From Leptobrachium leishanense (Eukaryota; Chordata; Amphibia; Anura; Megophryidae), in assembly GCA_009667805.1 (NCBI GenBank), contig CM019066.1:5518001-5582000 (forward strand): a DNA stretch of 64,000 nt. Direction: 5' to 3'. The translations under genes were made by a program, and so were the position numbers. Position 1 is the stretch's first letter. Each line of letters begins with the position of its first letter. Shown piece after piece: positions 1 to 12,051 of this stretch. The notes below the pieces were generated by a model. It saw nothing but the letters and a program-made list of their open reading frames with translations. It was not told the origin of the DNA and made no database searches.

Positions 1-204
1 TTTAATTTGCAACAAAAAGCCTCTTTATTTATTTTTATTTTATTTAGGACTTATGAGGCAATAATCGACAAAAAATAATCTCCGATCCTTTTTAAATAAA
101 GTTTTTTTTCTGTAACAGACCTTTTTTATTATTATTCATAGGACTTTATATGTTAATTCCAGACATTTGCGTCCAGTAGTTTTTTTGCAATCACGTTTAC
201 ATTT
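1..204 (+). mobile_element. Family-B non-autonomous DNA element, left portion (split by nested insertions)
   Basis: This AT-rich stretch lines up with 29160-29370 and 33550-33770, which share the order of a T-rich block, 'ctgtaacag', 'ttttattat', a 'ccagacatt' block and 'tttctttgca'. Those loci are complete family-B elements. The matching right part resumes at 18307, beyond the Tx1D-like copy and PLE-A, so 1-204 and 18307-18607 are two halves of one host element. Its left end lies before base 1. There is no coding capacity. Confidence 0.7.
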
Positions 205-947
205 TTAACCACTTCGCTGCGGAGAATGCGCTCAGCGCGTCCTCCCGCAGGAAGCGTTGGCTGCGGAAGACGTCCTCCCTTTGCGATTCCGGCCGATCGC
301 TGTGCCCCCCGGTGCGGGCTGACATCTTGGATGTCAGCCCAGCACTCCGGGACCGCCGCGGGCACAATAGATGTCATCGGGGCGGCGCAATGACATCTAT
401 TTCAGGCGCCCCCCTGCGTGTGCAGAGGAGGCACCTGCGAGGGGGGGAGGTCCTTCAGACCTCTCTCCCTCCCGATCGCCGGGGGCCTGAGATTAATGTC
501 AGGCGCCGTTTGGAAGGGTACAGCCTGCCCTTCCAAACGGTACCTGGCATTAACCCCTGGGGAGCCGGATCACGATTCGTGATCCTTTCCCGGAGCTGGC
601 CGACATCTTGGATGTCGGCCAAGCCTCCGGGAATTCCCCCTGAGGACTGGCGTCAACGTGCATAGCACGATGACGCCAGTCCTGGAGTTAACCCCTAACT
701 GCCACCAATGGTGGAGATAGGGGGTTCCAATGAACCCCCTATCTCCCGATCCGTGAAAGATAGGGGTTAATGTTTGGTACTGTTGGATCGGCCAGAGCAT
801 GGCCTTTCCAACGATACCAAACATGACCATGTAACAAGTTTTGTAAAAAAGGGGGCGTGGCCGGAACACAGAGAGAGCTGGATGTGTGAGTGCTGAGCTC
901 CCAGGCCCGAGTGCACAGATTGTCATTTCGGGGCAGAAATAACAGCA

Positions 948-1866
948 ATGGCACAGCGGAAAAAGACACTTACTACCCCAGGACTCTCGGGGACTGCGGG
1001 GACCCAACGCCGATCCTCCATTTTACCGTTCTTGGGAGATACATCTCAGCCGCGGACCTCCGGTAAGGGATCCAAATGGCGCCCTGCGACTCAGATCAGG
1101 AGGCCTCCCCGCCACGATTAGATTCAGCAACAAAAGGGAGCGATATGGAACACGAACTGCGGGCCTTATTACAGAGTTTGCCGACCAAAACGGATTTGGC
1201 TGCTCAGTTTACTCAAATGGAGCGCAATTTTAATACTAAATTTGATGAACTGGGGTCTGATTTGAAGCAGTTGGGAGGCCGCGTGGTGGACTTGGAAGAG
1301 GACAGAGATGCGTTATTTTCTCATGTGGAACGTTTAACTGGTCAAATGCTAACGCAAGCTAAACAGCTGGCCACGCTGCATAGACATCTGGATGATGTTG
1401 ATAATAGAGGCAGACGAAACAATCTTCGCATAAAGGGTTACCCGGAAGCAGACTCTGGCAAGGAAGATGTTAAAGAGCTACTCCGTGGTCTGTTTAATGA
1501 TATACTGGGTCGATCTGGAGAGGAATTATTAGTTCTGGGCCGAGGGGATCACAAAATGACGCACCTCGTGATATTATCTGTCGCTTGCAAGATTTTACAC
1601 TGAAAGAGGAAATTCTCAGAGCAGCACGCAAAACTTCGGAAATTAAAGTGGACGGTCAAGTGATACTTTTCTTCCAAGATGTTTCCTGGACCACTTTACA
1701 GGCACGGAGGGCTCTGAAACCGTTAACTGAAGCGCTCCAGGAACGTGATATTCGTTACCGATGGGGATTCCCACTATCTTTACAGGTGAGCCATAACAAC
1801 CAAGTTCATTCTGTTGCATGTCCTGAGGACATTCCGGACTTTGTGCGTGTTTTTGGACTCCCATAA
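948..1866 (+). pseudogene. L1 ORF1 protein (RNA-binding), frameshifted
   Basis: ORF1 protein coats L1 RNA to form the ribonucleoprotein. The likely start is ATG at 948, which opens a basic N-terminal segment (MAQRKKTLTT). The reading frame shifts before about 1100. From about 1076 a heptad-rich coiled-coil segment follows (MEHELRALLQ to LATLHRHLDD). It leads into NRGRRNNLRIKGYPE, the hallmark start of the L1 ORF1 RRM domain. A second shift near 1540-1590 moves the C-terminal domain into another frame (1585-1866), with 'QDFTLKEEILRAAR' and ending VFGLP. A basic tail coded around 1930-1960 may be part of the original C-terminus or 3' spacer. At least two frameshifts make it non-functional. ORF2 follows after about 530 bases of T-rich spacer. 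Confidence 0.8.
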
Positions 1867-2395
1867 GTTGACATCCCAGACTGGTATGGTTCGCCATCTG
1901 ACACTCTACCCTTCCCACAGCGACCCCGCTGGACTCAACAGGCGAAAAAAAAAACGTAAAGGCAAGACCTCTACGGTGGCCCCTTCTGAGCCTGATCCAG
2001 AACCGTGAGGGAAGCCCTTGTGTTTGCTGCCATTGTCATTTGAAAGTTTATACGCTTTTTTGATATTTTCTGCCCCCTTGCAAATTTTTTTGATTGAATG
2101 CGCTCGGGTCCGGCAAACGAGACAGTCGGATGAGACTCTTGCTCGGCACCCAGAATTTTTGGAAAATTCTGAGACTTTCTCGGCCGCCTCCTGAGTGGTG
2201 TTTTTTTTTTATGTCCTCTGATGGGTTTTCCCACTATCAGAGGTCTACACTACCTCAATTTTTTTCAAGTTTTGTGTTGTTATTGTTGTTTGTTTTTAGA
2301 TTTTTCTTTTTGGTGATCACTCGTACTATTTGCTATGCTACTAGGGGGTATGGGCAGGTCCCGGGCTCTGACGCCCTCCTCTCTCACTAGTTTAA

Positions 2396-5300
2396 ATGGC
2401 TAATTTAAATTTGATTTCTATGAATGTCCGAGGTCTTAATATGCCTGCCAAACGCTCGAAGGCTCTTGCAGAATTCCAGAGGTTGAAAGGTGATGTTATT
2501 TTTGTTCAGGAAACACATTTTAGAGAGGGTTCCGCACCAGGGTTTCGCAATGTTCGCTATCCGACGGGCTATTTTAGCAATTTTGGGGAGACAAAATCTA
2601 GGGGGGTTGCCATTCTTTTTGCGCAACATGTGCCTTTTACTCTGCAAGATGTGGTAACTGACCCGCAAGGTTGATTTTTGATGGTTAAAGGGATGTTGGG
2701 CAACACTAAGTTAACTTTTGTAAATGTTTACCTGCCGAACCGCTTGCAAACCAAATGTCTCTGAAAAGTGTTACGACGTTTGTCCGCGTTTCAGGAAGGT
2801 TTTGTGGTCTTAGGGGGTGATTGCAATGTTTCGTTAGATATGCCGGCAGATTGTGTCCAGGGTGGGGGATCGTCTGTTCCCTCTCTACGGGTCCAATTTC
2901 GTAAACTCTTGGCAGCGGACCGTCTGATGGATTGTTGGCGTCTCAGTAATCCAGCAGTAAAGGACTACACGTTTTATTCACATGCCTTTAAGAAGTATTC
3001 TAGAATAGACTATTTTTTTGTGGAACATAGGGCTTTGGAAATGGTACGCAGTTGCAAAATAGGACCCATCACATGGTCGGACCATGCACCCCTTCTGTTA
3101 TCTTTAGCCCTACCTAATTTAGTGAGAACGGAGAATGCCTGGCGTTTGAATGAGTCATTGCAATCTGATCCCATGACGCGAGCGGAGGTGACTGCCTCCT
3201 TAGAGAATTACTTCCTTGAAAATGACACGGATGATGTAACACCCGTGACGGTTTGGGAGGCTCACAAGTGTGTGTTAAGAGGTGCTTTTATCCAGTTGGG
3301 CTCCAGGCGCAAGAAGGAAAGGACTGCCAGAACGGAGGAATTGCTGAGGGAGATCACGGCCTTAGAACTGAAGCATAAATCTGACCTAGATCCTGAATCA
3401 TTCCGACGATTAGTTCTCTTAAGAGCTGACTTAGCTAAATTAACGAATGCGCAGGTGGCGCGGGCCCTTACACTGACAAAATATGCTTACTACACCCAAG
3501 GGAATAAATGTGGAAGGCTACTTGCACGTGCTTTGAAGAAACGATATCAAGCTACTTTTATCCCGAAACTGCGTACTAGCACGGGATCCGAGGTCAATAC
3601 GACCCGAGACATTGCGGAAGCCTTCCATGCTTATTACCAAACTTTATATAATATCGATAAGAGTAGGGTCCCTGAGCATATAGTGGACTTGTTTTTGGCT
3701 AAGATGATTAAAACTACTTTACCGCGCAATGTTAGCCGACAATTAGATAACCCGCTTACATTAGAGGAATTTACGGAGGCTTTAAAATTAACGCCCTTGG
3801 GTAAGAGCCCGGGCCCTGACGGGTTTACGGTGCTATATTATAGGACTTTCAGGTCTATTCTGGGCCCTAGATTTGTTAAAGCTTTTAACTCTATTTCGGA
3901 TACCTTTCCTATTCCACCTGCGACGCTCCTCGCCTCTATCTCTGTGATACCGAAACCGGATAGAGACCCGTTAGATTGCGCTAATTATAGACCCATATCT
4001 TTAATAAACGTTGACTTAAAATTGTTTACGAAAATACTGGCTTTACGACTTAAGCCTCTCCTGACTTCTGTGATTCACCGAGACCAGACGGGCTTTGTAC
4101 CGGGCAGGGAAGCACGTGATAATACTATTCGTACCGTCTCCCTCATCCATCATGCTTCCAGGATGGATCAGCCTTTGTTAGACCTCTCGGTTGACGCTGA
4201 AAAAGCGTTTGACCGAGTGGACTGGTCTTATCTTTTTCGGATGTTGGAGAGGATGGGTTTTGGTGATCGATGGTGTTAGTGGTTGCGGGCGCTGTATGAC
4301 TGCCCTCAGGCACGAGTGCGGGTTAATGGCAGACAATCGACTCCGTTGACGATACATAATGGGACTCGACAGGGGTGCCCTCTGTCCCCTCTCCTGTTCC
4401 TGCTGTATCTGGAACCCCTATTGCAGGCGATTAGAGATAATCCGGCAATTCGAGGAGTAACTGTTCCGGGACAGGAGCTCAAGGTGGCCGCATTTGCGGA
4501 TGACCTGTTGTTCACCTTGACGGATCCCCTTTCATCGGTGTCGGTTTGATGACGGAATTAGATGCGTTCGCAGCTTTCTCAGGATATAAAATTAATGTGC
4601 TGAAGAGTGAGTTTCTAGGGGTAAACCTTTCACGAGTCGTGACTGAGAGTATTCGTCATACCTATGGAATGCGGTGGGTTCCGGAGGGACTTAAATATTT
4701 AGGAATACGCTTATCGTCGGAACTAGACAAATTATTTCAGTTGAATTACGTTTCTCTGTTGCAACAGATCAAGGGGGACTTACGTAACTGGAACTTACCC
4801 CATATTTCATGGTTGGGAAGGATCAATGTCTTACGGATGAATGTATTACCTCGACTGTTGTATTTGTTCCAAACCCTTCCTATTACTGTACCTCAGACAT
4901 TTTTATCTGATTTGCGACAGACATTTACAGGCTATGTTTGGAGGGGGAAGAGGGCGAGGATATCTTACAGTGAATTGACAAGACCGGTGGGAAGGGGTGG
5001 TCTGGCCTTGCCCCATGCTTATTTTTACTATCTAGCAGCGGTTTTTTCTATACTATACGACTTGGCAAAAGGAACGATGGATAAGCTTTGGGAAAATGTG
5101 TTACAGGCAGGAATTACTTGGCCATTGTCCTCCTTGCCCTGGCAGTCGGCACCGTTGGCAAACCTGGGGCTTCGGTCACACCCGCTGCTGGGCACACTGC
5201 TAAGGCTGTGGAGGAAACATGGAGTGGCGTTAGGACTGACTACACTGACTTCCCGCCTGACACCCTTAACTCACAATCCCCTGCTCCCACCGGGACTGAC

Positions 5301-6213
5301 ACCGACATTTTTGGATGGGTTACTACCAAAACCGTATATACCGCTAGAAGCAGTAGTGGAAGACGACAGATTGCTCCCCCTGGACCGATTGGTGGCCCCA
5401 GAAATAGCGAACAAGTCTATGGTGAAGTTCCAATATGCCCAACTAAGTCACTTTATTCGCTCTACTACGTGGTTGACTGAGGGGTTGCCTCCATTGGCCC
5501 CCTTTGAGACCTTCTGTACCGATAAGAATAGATATGGACATATTGTCTCGAATATTTATTCATACATAATGAGAGGGGCCTATAAAATTGATTCTCCGTT
5601 GCTACTTAAGTGGGAAACAGATTTAGGAGTAGATATTTCGGCTGAGGAATGGTCCAGGGCTTTCGAACTTACATACTTTGCGTCCAGGAGTCAGGCGCTT
5701 CGTGAATCGAATTGTAAATTGTTTATGAGATGGTATCTTACCCCGTCTGTTTTACATGCTATGGATCCATTGTTGCCTGATATCTGTTGGAGGTGTAAAG
5801 TGGCCAGAGGTAACTATGTCCACATATGGTGGACTTGCCCGAAAATTCAAAACTTGTGGTCAGACGTTGCACATGAGATATCGCGTTTAGGGGGCCTGGA
5901 AGTGGAATTTACTCCCTCTGCCTATTTGCTTAATGTACTGCCCTTTTCGATGCCCTCCTTTAAAAACTCGCTTCTGGCAATTCTGTTAACCGCAGCGAGG
6001 GCACTGATTCCGTTATATTGGAGGAGGGAATGTGCACACACCGTCAGGGATTGGGTTCTGAGGGTGGAGGGGGTCAGAGCTCTAGAAGAAGCGCACTACA
6101 ATAGTTTGGGTAAATATGAGGAATTCTATGCGATCTGGCGTCCATGGTCCTCGAACCTTCGCTCAATAACGGTATCAGACAGGTCACCGGTGGAGGAACA
6201 AGAGGTCTCGTAA
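2396..6213 (+). pseudogene. L1 (Tx1 type) ORF2: AP endonuclease-reverse transcriptase, broken
   Basis: ORF2 nicks target DNA and primes reverse transcription there. The N-terminal AP endonuclease shows MNVRGLN, QETHF, GGDCN and SDHAPLL. The reverse transcriptase shows YRPISLINVD, DQTGFVPGR, the catalytic VDAEKAFDRVDW, NGTRQGCPLSPLLF and AFADD. A C-terminal CWRC...HIWWTC motif (about 5790-5838) is typical of the Tx1 group. Breaks are TGA at 2672-2674, TGA at 2762-2764, TAG at 4277-4279 (all in the main frame) and a frameshift near 4546, after FADD. The long remainder (4546-6213) is open. Start chosen at the ATG 2396, just before the endonuclease motif, with the same phase as the downstream frame. 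Full length would be about 1,270 residues, normal for the family. Confidence 0.9.
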
Positions 6214-7040
6214 GATAATCGACCGGTTATGGTGGGTCAGAGGTGAATTCAGATCCGAGCCTGGGCTGTGTTGTCTTGACATACCATTCTGGTACTAGCT
6301 TTACTGCGGTTTATTTAAGGATACGATGATCACCTTTTTAGTTAGTTAGAGTTAATTTAGAATTTGTTATTTGTTATATTATAAAATTCCGGCACTGTCT
6401 ATGACCAAGAGGCACTTTGATTGTATTCTACATTATTGTGACAATATTGTCTCTTATGCGACTTGTATTTTATACTTTGCCAATAAAAATATTTTACACA
6501 AAAAAGTTTTGTAAAAGAAAATAAAAAAATACTTAAAAAATAATAAAAAAATAAATAAACAAGTTTTTTATTTTTTATTTGGTTTGTTAATGCAGCAATA
6601 TTGTTCCCATTTAATTTATAATGTAAACAATGATGCTGCACTAACATAATTTTTGTATGGGTGCGTTTGTAAAAATAGCAAAATTTTCCCTAAAAAAAAT
6701 GTAACGAGACACCATTTCTAATTTTTTTAACAAGTGCACTCCATACAAAATATAACCGCAAACGATCGCATGTTAAAATGTGAAAAAAAAACTTTACACG
6801 TTGTAAATTATTGAAAATTCTAATTTTATTGCATATTTTGTTATAATATTCAGACAGGACATAACGTATATATATAATAATGATATATTATGAATCTGCC
6901 GAGTCTGCCGGAAAGAACGATATATAATATGCCTGGGTCATATAATAAAATAAGGCTTCAAAACGCGGTTAAACATGATGAGCAAAACCGGTAAAAATGA
7001 CCTCAGCACAGAGGCGGGAAATGCCTCAGCAGCGAAAGGG

Positions 7041-7055
7041 TTAAAAGTTGCAATA
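7041..7055. repeat. Left target-site duplication of PLE-A
   Basis: TTAAAAGTTGCAATA occurs here and again, identically, at 18292-18306. The first four bases are also the right-hand TTAA of Tx1D-like copy 1, so PLE-A landed exactly at that element's edge. A 15-bp duplication fits nicking by a PLE endonuclease. Confidence 0.85.
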
Positions 7056-7925
7056 ACAACAGGCAATAGGTGAGAGGGAGAAAGGTGTTACTTATCTTGT
7101 AATAAAATGCTGAGGAGGTTTCCTGGAGATGGCCCAATACTCCACATGAAGATATGAAGAACAAATTGGAAGACCTCAGCGTCTGAAAAGGATCCCCGTT
7201 GGTCTATTGAAACAGACCACGGGTACTGGAAGCGCCAAAAATAACAAAAAAAGATGGGTGTAGATAAAAAAACTTTTATTCCAAATAAATAAAGTATAAT
7301 TGCATAAAAGCCCAACGCGTTACGTCTATAAAATAGACTTTCTCAAGGGCAATAAAAATACATCAATTGCAAAGATCAAAATAATATAACAAATAGAATA
7401 CCCATCACTCCTTTTATTACCCTCCCAGGTATTTCATTGGCTGACTAATCAGCCATGGCGTTTTCCTTATATGGTGAAGAGCCCAGGCTTCATTTATATT
7501 CCCATGAGTCTCTGTACCGGGGTCCAATCCCCTCCATTGTCATTCTCATAATCCGATTTCATTGGATGTCTTAAACTCTTCACATTACTTTAGTTTAATT
7601 TTCGCTGTAGTTTGGAAGACTTCCGGTATCGCTCACGCTATCTCTTCCGGTTTCATTCCCGCCGGAAGTCCTCTCGAGCCACGACGTCACTCACAGCATC
7701 CCATCCAGGCTCCACCCTCGATCGTCCTTCCAACCCTCCTTACGACGTAGCCAACAGCTTATGTCCTCGGTCTCATATCCAGACTCTCACGAGTTCTCCC
7801 CCTCCGCTTCGATCCACGCTCATTCCTCCGGACGCATCAAAGGTCCTTTCACTTTCGCTTTCCATTTTATACACATGTCCTGGTGTTTTTAAAGTGCCGA
7901 TTCACCTCAGTTGGTTCATGAAATG
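7056..7925 (-). repeat. PLE-A terminal repeat (pLTR), minus arm
   Basis: The reverse complement matches 11114-12000 and 17490-18291 along nearly its whole length, from 'tcatttcatgaaccaactga' to 'cagacgctgaggtcttc'. PLE terminal repeats carry the promoter and often a hammerhead. The hammerhead-like relic lies at 7310-7350. The short basic frames inside (for example 7612-7926) recur in all three repeats but look incidental. Confidence 0.85.
7310..7350 (-). ncRNA. Hammerhead-like relic in PLE-A terminal repeat
   Basis: On the minus strand GCCC pairs with GGGC (stem I). TTGAGAA stands where CTGANGA is expected, GTCTA/TAGAC forms stem II, GTAA replaces the conserved GAAA, and ACGCGTT matches a very short stem III with a GUU cleavage triplet. 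Several core bases are changed, so activity is not expected. Confidence 0.4.
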
Positions 7926-8399
7926 AGAAATACATATGGATAATAGAATAATAAAAATATAAATATAAATGGGAAAAAATATCTATAAATATACGGCTAA
8001 AAAAAGAGAAAAAAAATATTAAAAAAATAATAAAAAATGTGAAAAAAGGAAATATTCTTTCAAAAAATTAAAAAAAGGTAAAAAAAGGAAAAATATAAAA
8101 AATATAAAAGATATAAAAAAATACATATATATATAAAATATATATATATATAAATAAATAAATAAATGGAAAAATGAATGAAAAAAATGAAAAAAGAAAA
8201 AAAGGGGAGAGGAAAAAATATTATTAACCCTAAATTAACCTAAAGAATTCATTCAAAAGAAAAAATATATATACATATGTCCTTATGTGTCTTCCATGTT
8301 CAAAAAAAACCTTGTTTGAATTAAAAGACACATATATATATTAAAAATACCAAAAAAACATTCACAAAAACATATACTTGAATGAATTATTAAAAAATA
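7926..8399 (-). other. PLE-A 3' UTR, minus arm (A/T-rich, no gene)
   Basis: This is low-complexity A/T sequence with a short TA run near 8125-8150. It mirrors 16587-17489 of the plus arm without the MITE found there. I see no gene in it. Confidence 0.7.
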
Positions 8400-11113
8400 T
8401 TAAAAACAGGTAAGGTCAAGTTCCTCATTCAAACCCAATGGCGCCATCGTTTTTAATTTATAAATCCAAAAGGACTCCCTCTGTAACAATCTTTTATTCC
8501 TATCGCCTCCTCTCCAACATTCTTCCACATGTTCTAGCCCTACGAAATCAAAAGTTCCAAAATTAAATAAAGGACAATTATTACAATGTACAGGAACTGA
8601 ATGTTTAAGGAAATTTTTTCTAATATTGTTTTGATGTTCCAATACTCTTTCCTTAAGTTTACGTATAGTTTTACCTATATACTGTTTCCCGCAACCACAT
8701 TTCAATATATAAATGACAAATTTAGTATCACATGTAATTTTAGATTTGATTTTAAAACTCTCTTTTGTAACCGTGCTTGAAAAAAAGGTGGTTTTGTTCT
8801 TCTTCAAATATTTACAGGCTTTACATTTTGAGCATCTATAAGGCTAGGGTCAGACTGAGGCAGTGCGAACGCGCGTTCTGGCGCACTTAATCACGGCCGT
8901 GCTAGCAGCAGATGCCGGGCAATGACAGCCAATATACGAAGTACGGTCGCACAAAAGTCCGGCTTGCACAACGCAAGTGGAAAATGAACGCATTTTTCGA
9001 GAACGTTAAACCACTAGTACTGACGTACAGTGCGCTGCGTCCGCTAGCGGCGTTGTGGTGCGTGAATTGGAGACATCAGACGCTGCTAATGCTGGCAACA
9101 TAACGTCCAGATGCAAGAAGTGTTTTATTGATGATCCGTACAAAATCACGGATGAAACTGCGCATAGTATGACCGCTATTGCGTATTCCGTGAAAAAATA
9201 CGTCCATTCTTCGAACGCACATTTTCACGGACAACGTGAAAAATGCGTTAGTCTGACCCTAGCCTAAAAGCCATGAAGTTCACTGTTGGTTTCTTTTTTA
9301 GTTGGTTGAAAAGTAGCACTGGGTGCAATAATAGATTTTAAGTTTCTTGCTCGCCTAAAGACTACATTTGGTTTTTCGGGGATGATTTCCCGAAGAAATG
9401 GATCCTTTTTCAAAGTAAACCAGTTTTTTGATAAAATGTTTCTAATCTTGTAATGATGTGCATTAAATTTTGTTGAAAAAGAAAATTGGTAGTTCTGATT
9501 AAGGGTATCCTTCTTCGGTTTTGGTCTTAGCAAGTCCTTCTTTTCTACCATACCCACTTCATTACAGATCCTTAGAACTTCATTTTTGTTGTATTTTTTT
9601 GCAATCAATTTCTCCTGTATCACGGAAACTTAATCCAAGTAATCCTTTCGCTCCGTGCAATTCCTTCTCACTCGTAGCGCTTGGCTTCTTGGAATTCCAT
9701 CGAGCCATGGCTTGTAATGGCTACTAGTATAATGAATATAGCCATTGCCATCCGTAGGTTTAAAGTAGCATTTTCTTTTCACCATTTTATCCTGATTGAA
9801 GAACAGAATGTCCAAAAATTTAATATATTCACAGTGAAAATTCGCCGTGAATTTCAGGCCAAAAGTATTGGAGTTAAGATATTCTAAAAACCGGTTAAAA
9901 GCTTCCTCTTCACCATCCCAAATAATAATAACGTCATCAATGTACCGTCGCCAGAGCACCAGGTCTGCCCCCCCACTGGGAGGAACCCCAAATATAGGAG
10001 TCCTCCCAGTACGCCATAAAAAGATTGGCGTAACTGGGGGCAAACCTGGTGCCCATGGCCATACCATTGATCTGTACAAAAAAACAATCATTATATAAAA
10101 AATAATTGTGTTCCAAAATGAACCTAATGGCCACCTTCAAAAATTCTTTCAAATCTCTCCCCAATTCTTCTTCGTTCCGTAAAAAAGCATCAACGGCTTC
10201 AATCCCCAAGTCGTGTTGTATTACTGTATATAGAGCTGTTACGTCCAAAGTTGCCCAACAGTAGGTAGAGCGCCATTCAATGTTCTCCATCTCCTGTAAA
10301 ATATGACTTGAGTCGTTAATATAGGAGGGAGTTTTCCTGACTATAGGTTGAAGAAAAAAAATCAATAAATTCAGATAAGTTGGAGGTGAGGGAGTCGATT
10401 CCACTGATGATGGGTCTTCCTGGTGGTTCATTCAAATTTTTATGCACTTTTGGCAGAAAATAAAATATTGGAATTTGAGGATGGTGCACCATAAGAAATA
10501 ATTTATTTTCATTTTCAATAGCTCCATTCTCCATGGCTTGTTTCAAAATATTTTCCAATTCTTTTATAAAACTCTCAGTGGGATTTGATTTCAATTTCCT
10601 ATACGTAATTGTATCGGATAATATTCTTGATGCGTCTTTCTCGTAATAGACTCGAGACATTAAAACCACTCCTCCTCCCTTATCGGCTTCCTTTATCACA
10701 ATATCTTTCCTCTTCTTAAAAAGTTGTATGGTATCGTACTCCTCCTTATTCAGATTATGTTTTTTATTTCCCATATTCATTTTTCAAAATCATCACAGAT
10801 AGCTTTATAAAAGGTTTCCAGATATGGTCCTTTCTCATGTTGAGGAAAGAAATTGGACTTGGGTTTAAATTTTGTGTTCACATTTTCTTTCTTTGATCAT
10901 CTTGGTTATTGATACCCCTTTCTCTTTTTTTAAAAAAGCGTTTTAGAGTAAGTTTACGAAGAAATTTTCTGGTATCTATAAACAACTCAAATTTGTTTTG
11001 CAGATTCATTCGGACAAAACTTAAGGCCTTTGCCTAATATACGGATTTCTTTTTCTTTCAATGGGACACCTGTGAGATTGAAAATCCCATTCTTTCTTTT
11101 TCCATAATTAACT
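8400..11113 (-). pseudogene. PLE-A reverse transcriptase/GIY-YIG ORF, 5'-truncated inverted copy
   Basis: Reading leftward from 11113, sequence matching the plus arm from about 14310 encodes ADKGGGVVLM, YFLPKVHKN, PPGRPIISGI, LDVTALYT (catalytic Asp), GMAMGTRFAPSY and the catalytic YIDD box (RYIDDVIIIWDG, about 9960). A region with CSKC-type cysteines then precedes the GIY-YIG domain (8400-8807: IYILKCGCGKQYIG, with catalytic Arg in LKERVLEH). Frameshifts near 10370-10430 and about 10000, a stop near 9630, and the MITE at 8842-9264 break the frame. The N-terminal region is absent because the copy ends at the 11113/11114 junction with the plus-strand terminal repeat. PLE proteins copy RNA at a nicked target using the GIY-YIG nuclease. 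Confidence 0.88.
8842..9264. mobile_element. Harbinger-like MITE, copy H1
   Basis: Inverted ends are GGCTAGGGTCAGACT and AGTCTGACCCTAGCC, flanked by a 3-bp TAA duplication (8839-8841 and 9265-9267). Comparison with the plus arm (around 16145) gives the uninterrupted site. A 3-bp TWA duplication points to PIF/Harbinger. No transposase is encoded. Confidence 0.8.
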
Positions 11114-12000
11114 TCTCATTTCATGAACCAACTGAGGTGAATCGGCACTTTAAAAACACCAGGACATGTGTATAAAATGGAAAGTGAAAGTGAAAGGACC
11201 TTTGATGCGTCCGAGTGATATAGTGAAAGGACCTTTGATGCGTCCGGAGGAATGAGCGTGGATCGAAGCGGAGGGGGAGAACTCGTGAGAGTCCGGATAC
11301 AAGACCGAGGACGTAAGCTGTTGGCTACGTCGTAAGAAGGGTTGGACGGACGATCGAGGGTGGAGCCTGGATGGGATGCTGTGAGTGACGTTGTGGCTCG
11401 AGAGGACTTCCGGCGGGAATGAAACCGGAAGAGATAGCGTGAGCGATACCGGAAGTCTTCCAAACTACAGCGAAAATTAAACTAAAGTAATGTGAAGAGT
11501 TTAAGACATCCAATGAAATCGGATTATGAGAATGACAATGGAGGGGATTGGACCCCGGTACAGAGACTCATGGGAATATAAATGAAGCCTGGGCTCTTCA
11601 CCATATAAGGAAAACGCCATGGCTAATTAGTCAGCCAATGAAAAACCTGGGAGGGTAATAAAAGGAGTGATGGGTATTCTATTTGTTATATTATTTTGAT
11701 CTTTGCAATTGATGTATTTTTATTGCCCTTGAGAAAGTCTATTTTAAGACGAAACGCGTTGGGCTTTTATGCAATTATACTTTATTTATTTGGAATAAAA
11801 GTTTTTTATCTATACCCATCTTTTTTTGTTATTTTTGGCACTTCCAGTACCCGTGGTCTGTTTCAATAGACCAACGGGGATCCTTTTCAGACGCTGAGGT
11901 CTTCCAATTTTTTCTTCATATCTTCACGTGGAGTATTGGACCATCTCCAGGAAACCTCCTCAGCATTTTATTACAAGATAAGTAACACCTTTCTTCCTAT
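11114..12000 (+). repeat. PLE-A terminal repeat (pLTR), 5' of the complete ORF
   Basis: It matches the other two terminal repeats. An internal duplication of 'gaaaggacctttgatgcgtc' (11189-11243) is unique to this copy. It lies directly upstream of the ORF starting at 12052 and should include the promoter. Its boundary with the truncated inverted copy is abrupt at 11113/11114. Confidence 0.85.
11725..11764 (+). ncRNA. Hammerhead-like relic in PLE-A terminal repeat (5' copy)
   Basis: GCCC/GGGC stem I, TTGAGAA in place of CTGANGA, GTCT/AGAC stem II, an intact GAAA and ACGCGTT (2-bp stem III with GUU) follow in the right order. Two catalytic-core positions differ from consensus, so cleavage is doubtful. 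This is the best preserved of the three PLE-A copies in the GAAA box. Confidence 0.45.
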
Positions 12001-12051
12001 CACCCATTGCCTGTTGTTATTGTGTTTTTTGGTCCGGGGTGAGAAGGAGAA

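Larger units (their letters stand above)
851..6503 (+). mobile_element. L1 retrotransposon of the Tx1 type, copy 1 (near full length, inactive)
   Basis: It starts with GGGGGCGTGG, as does the second L1 at 42484. It carries ORF1 and ORF2 in order and ends with an AATAAA-containing tail (6481-6503). The 13-bp sequence AAGTTTTGTAAAA occurs at 836-848 and again at 6504-6516, which is the target-site duplication. It sits inside the Tx1D-like copy at the position where uninterrupted copies carry an A/T-rich run after 'catgaccatg'. A Tx1-type L1 within a Tx1D-type element is the arrangement known from Xenopus. Whether this lineage is target-specific is inference, because the other L1 here lies in a different sequence. 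Confidence 0.88.
209..7040 (+). mobile_element. piggyBac-like non-autonomous element, Tx1D-like copy 1 (interrupted by an L1)
   Basis: It is flanked by TTAA on both sides (205-208 and 7041-7044). Its ends are an inverted pair, CCACTTCGCTGC on the left and GCAGCGAAAGGG on the right. TTAA duplication with CC-starting ends is the piggyBac signature. The Xenopus Tx1D element is also described as having inverted ends at TTAA and as hosting a Tx1 LINE. Without the L1 at 851-6503 the copy is about 1.2 kb and collinear with 12538-13764 and 60962-62176. It encodes no transposase. Its body is a series of palindromes, for example GGGCTGACATC/GATGTCAGCCC at 316-340. Short reading frames here are by-products of the palindromes. 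Confidence 0.85.

Noticed and set aside
5088..5480. 130-codon frame inside L1 copy 1
   Set aside because: It overlaps ORF2 in another frame, and ORF2 has family motifs before and after it.
2768..6213. Retroviral or LTR-retrotransposon polymerase
   Set aside because: The endonuclease type, motif spacing and target duplications identify non-LTR and Penelope-like elements. No protease, integrase or long terminal repeats of retroviral type are seen.
7612..7926. About 104-codon basic frame recurring in all PLE-A terminal repeats
   Set aside because: Its recurrence reflects repeat copies rather than selection on a protein. It is not seen in PLE-B and has no motif.
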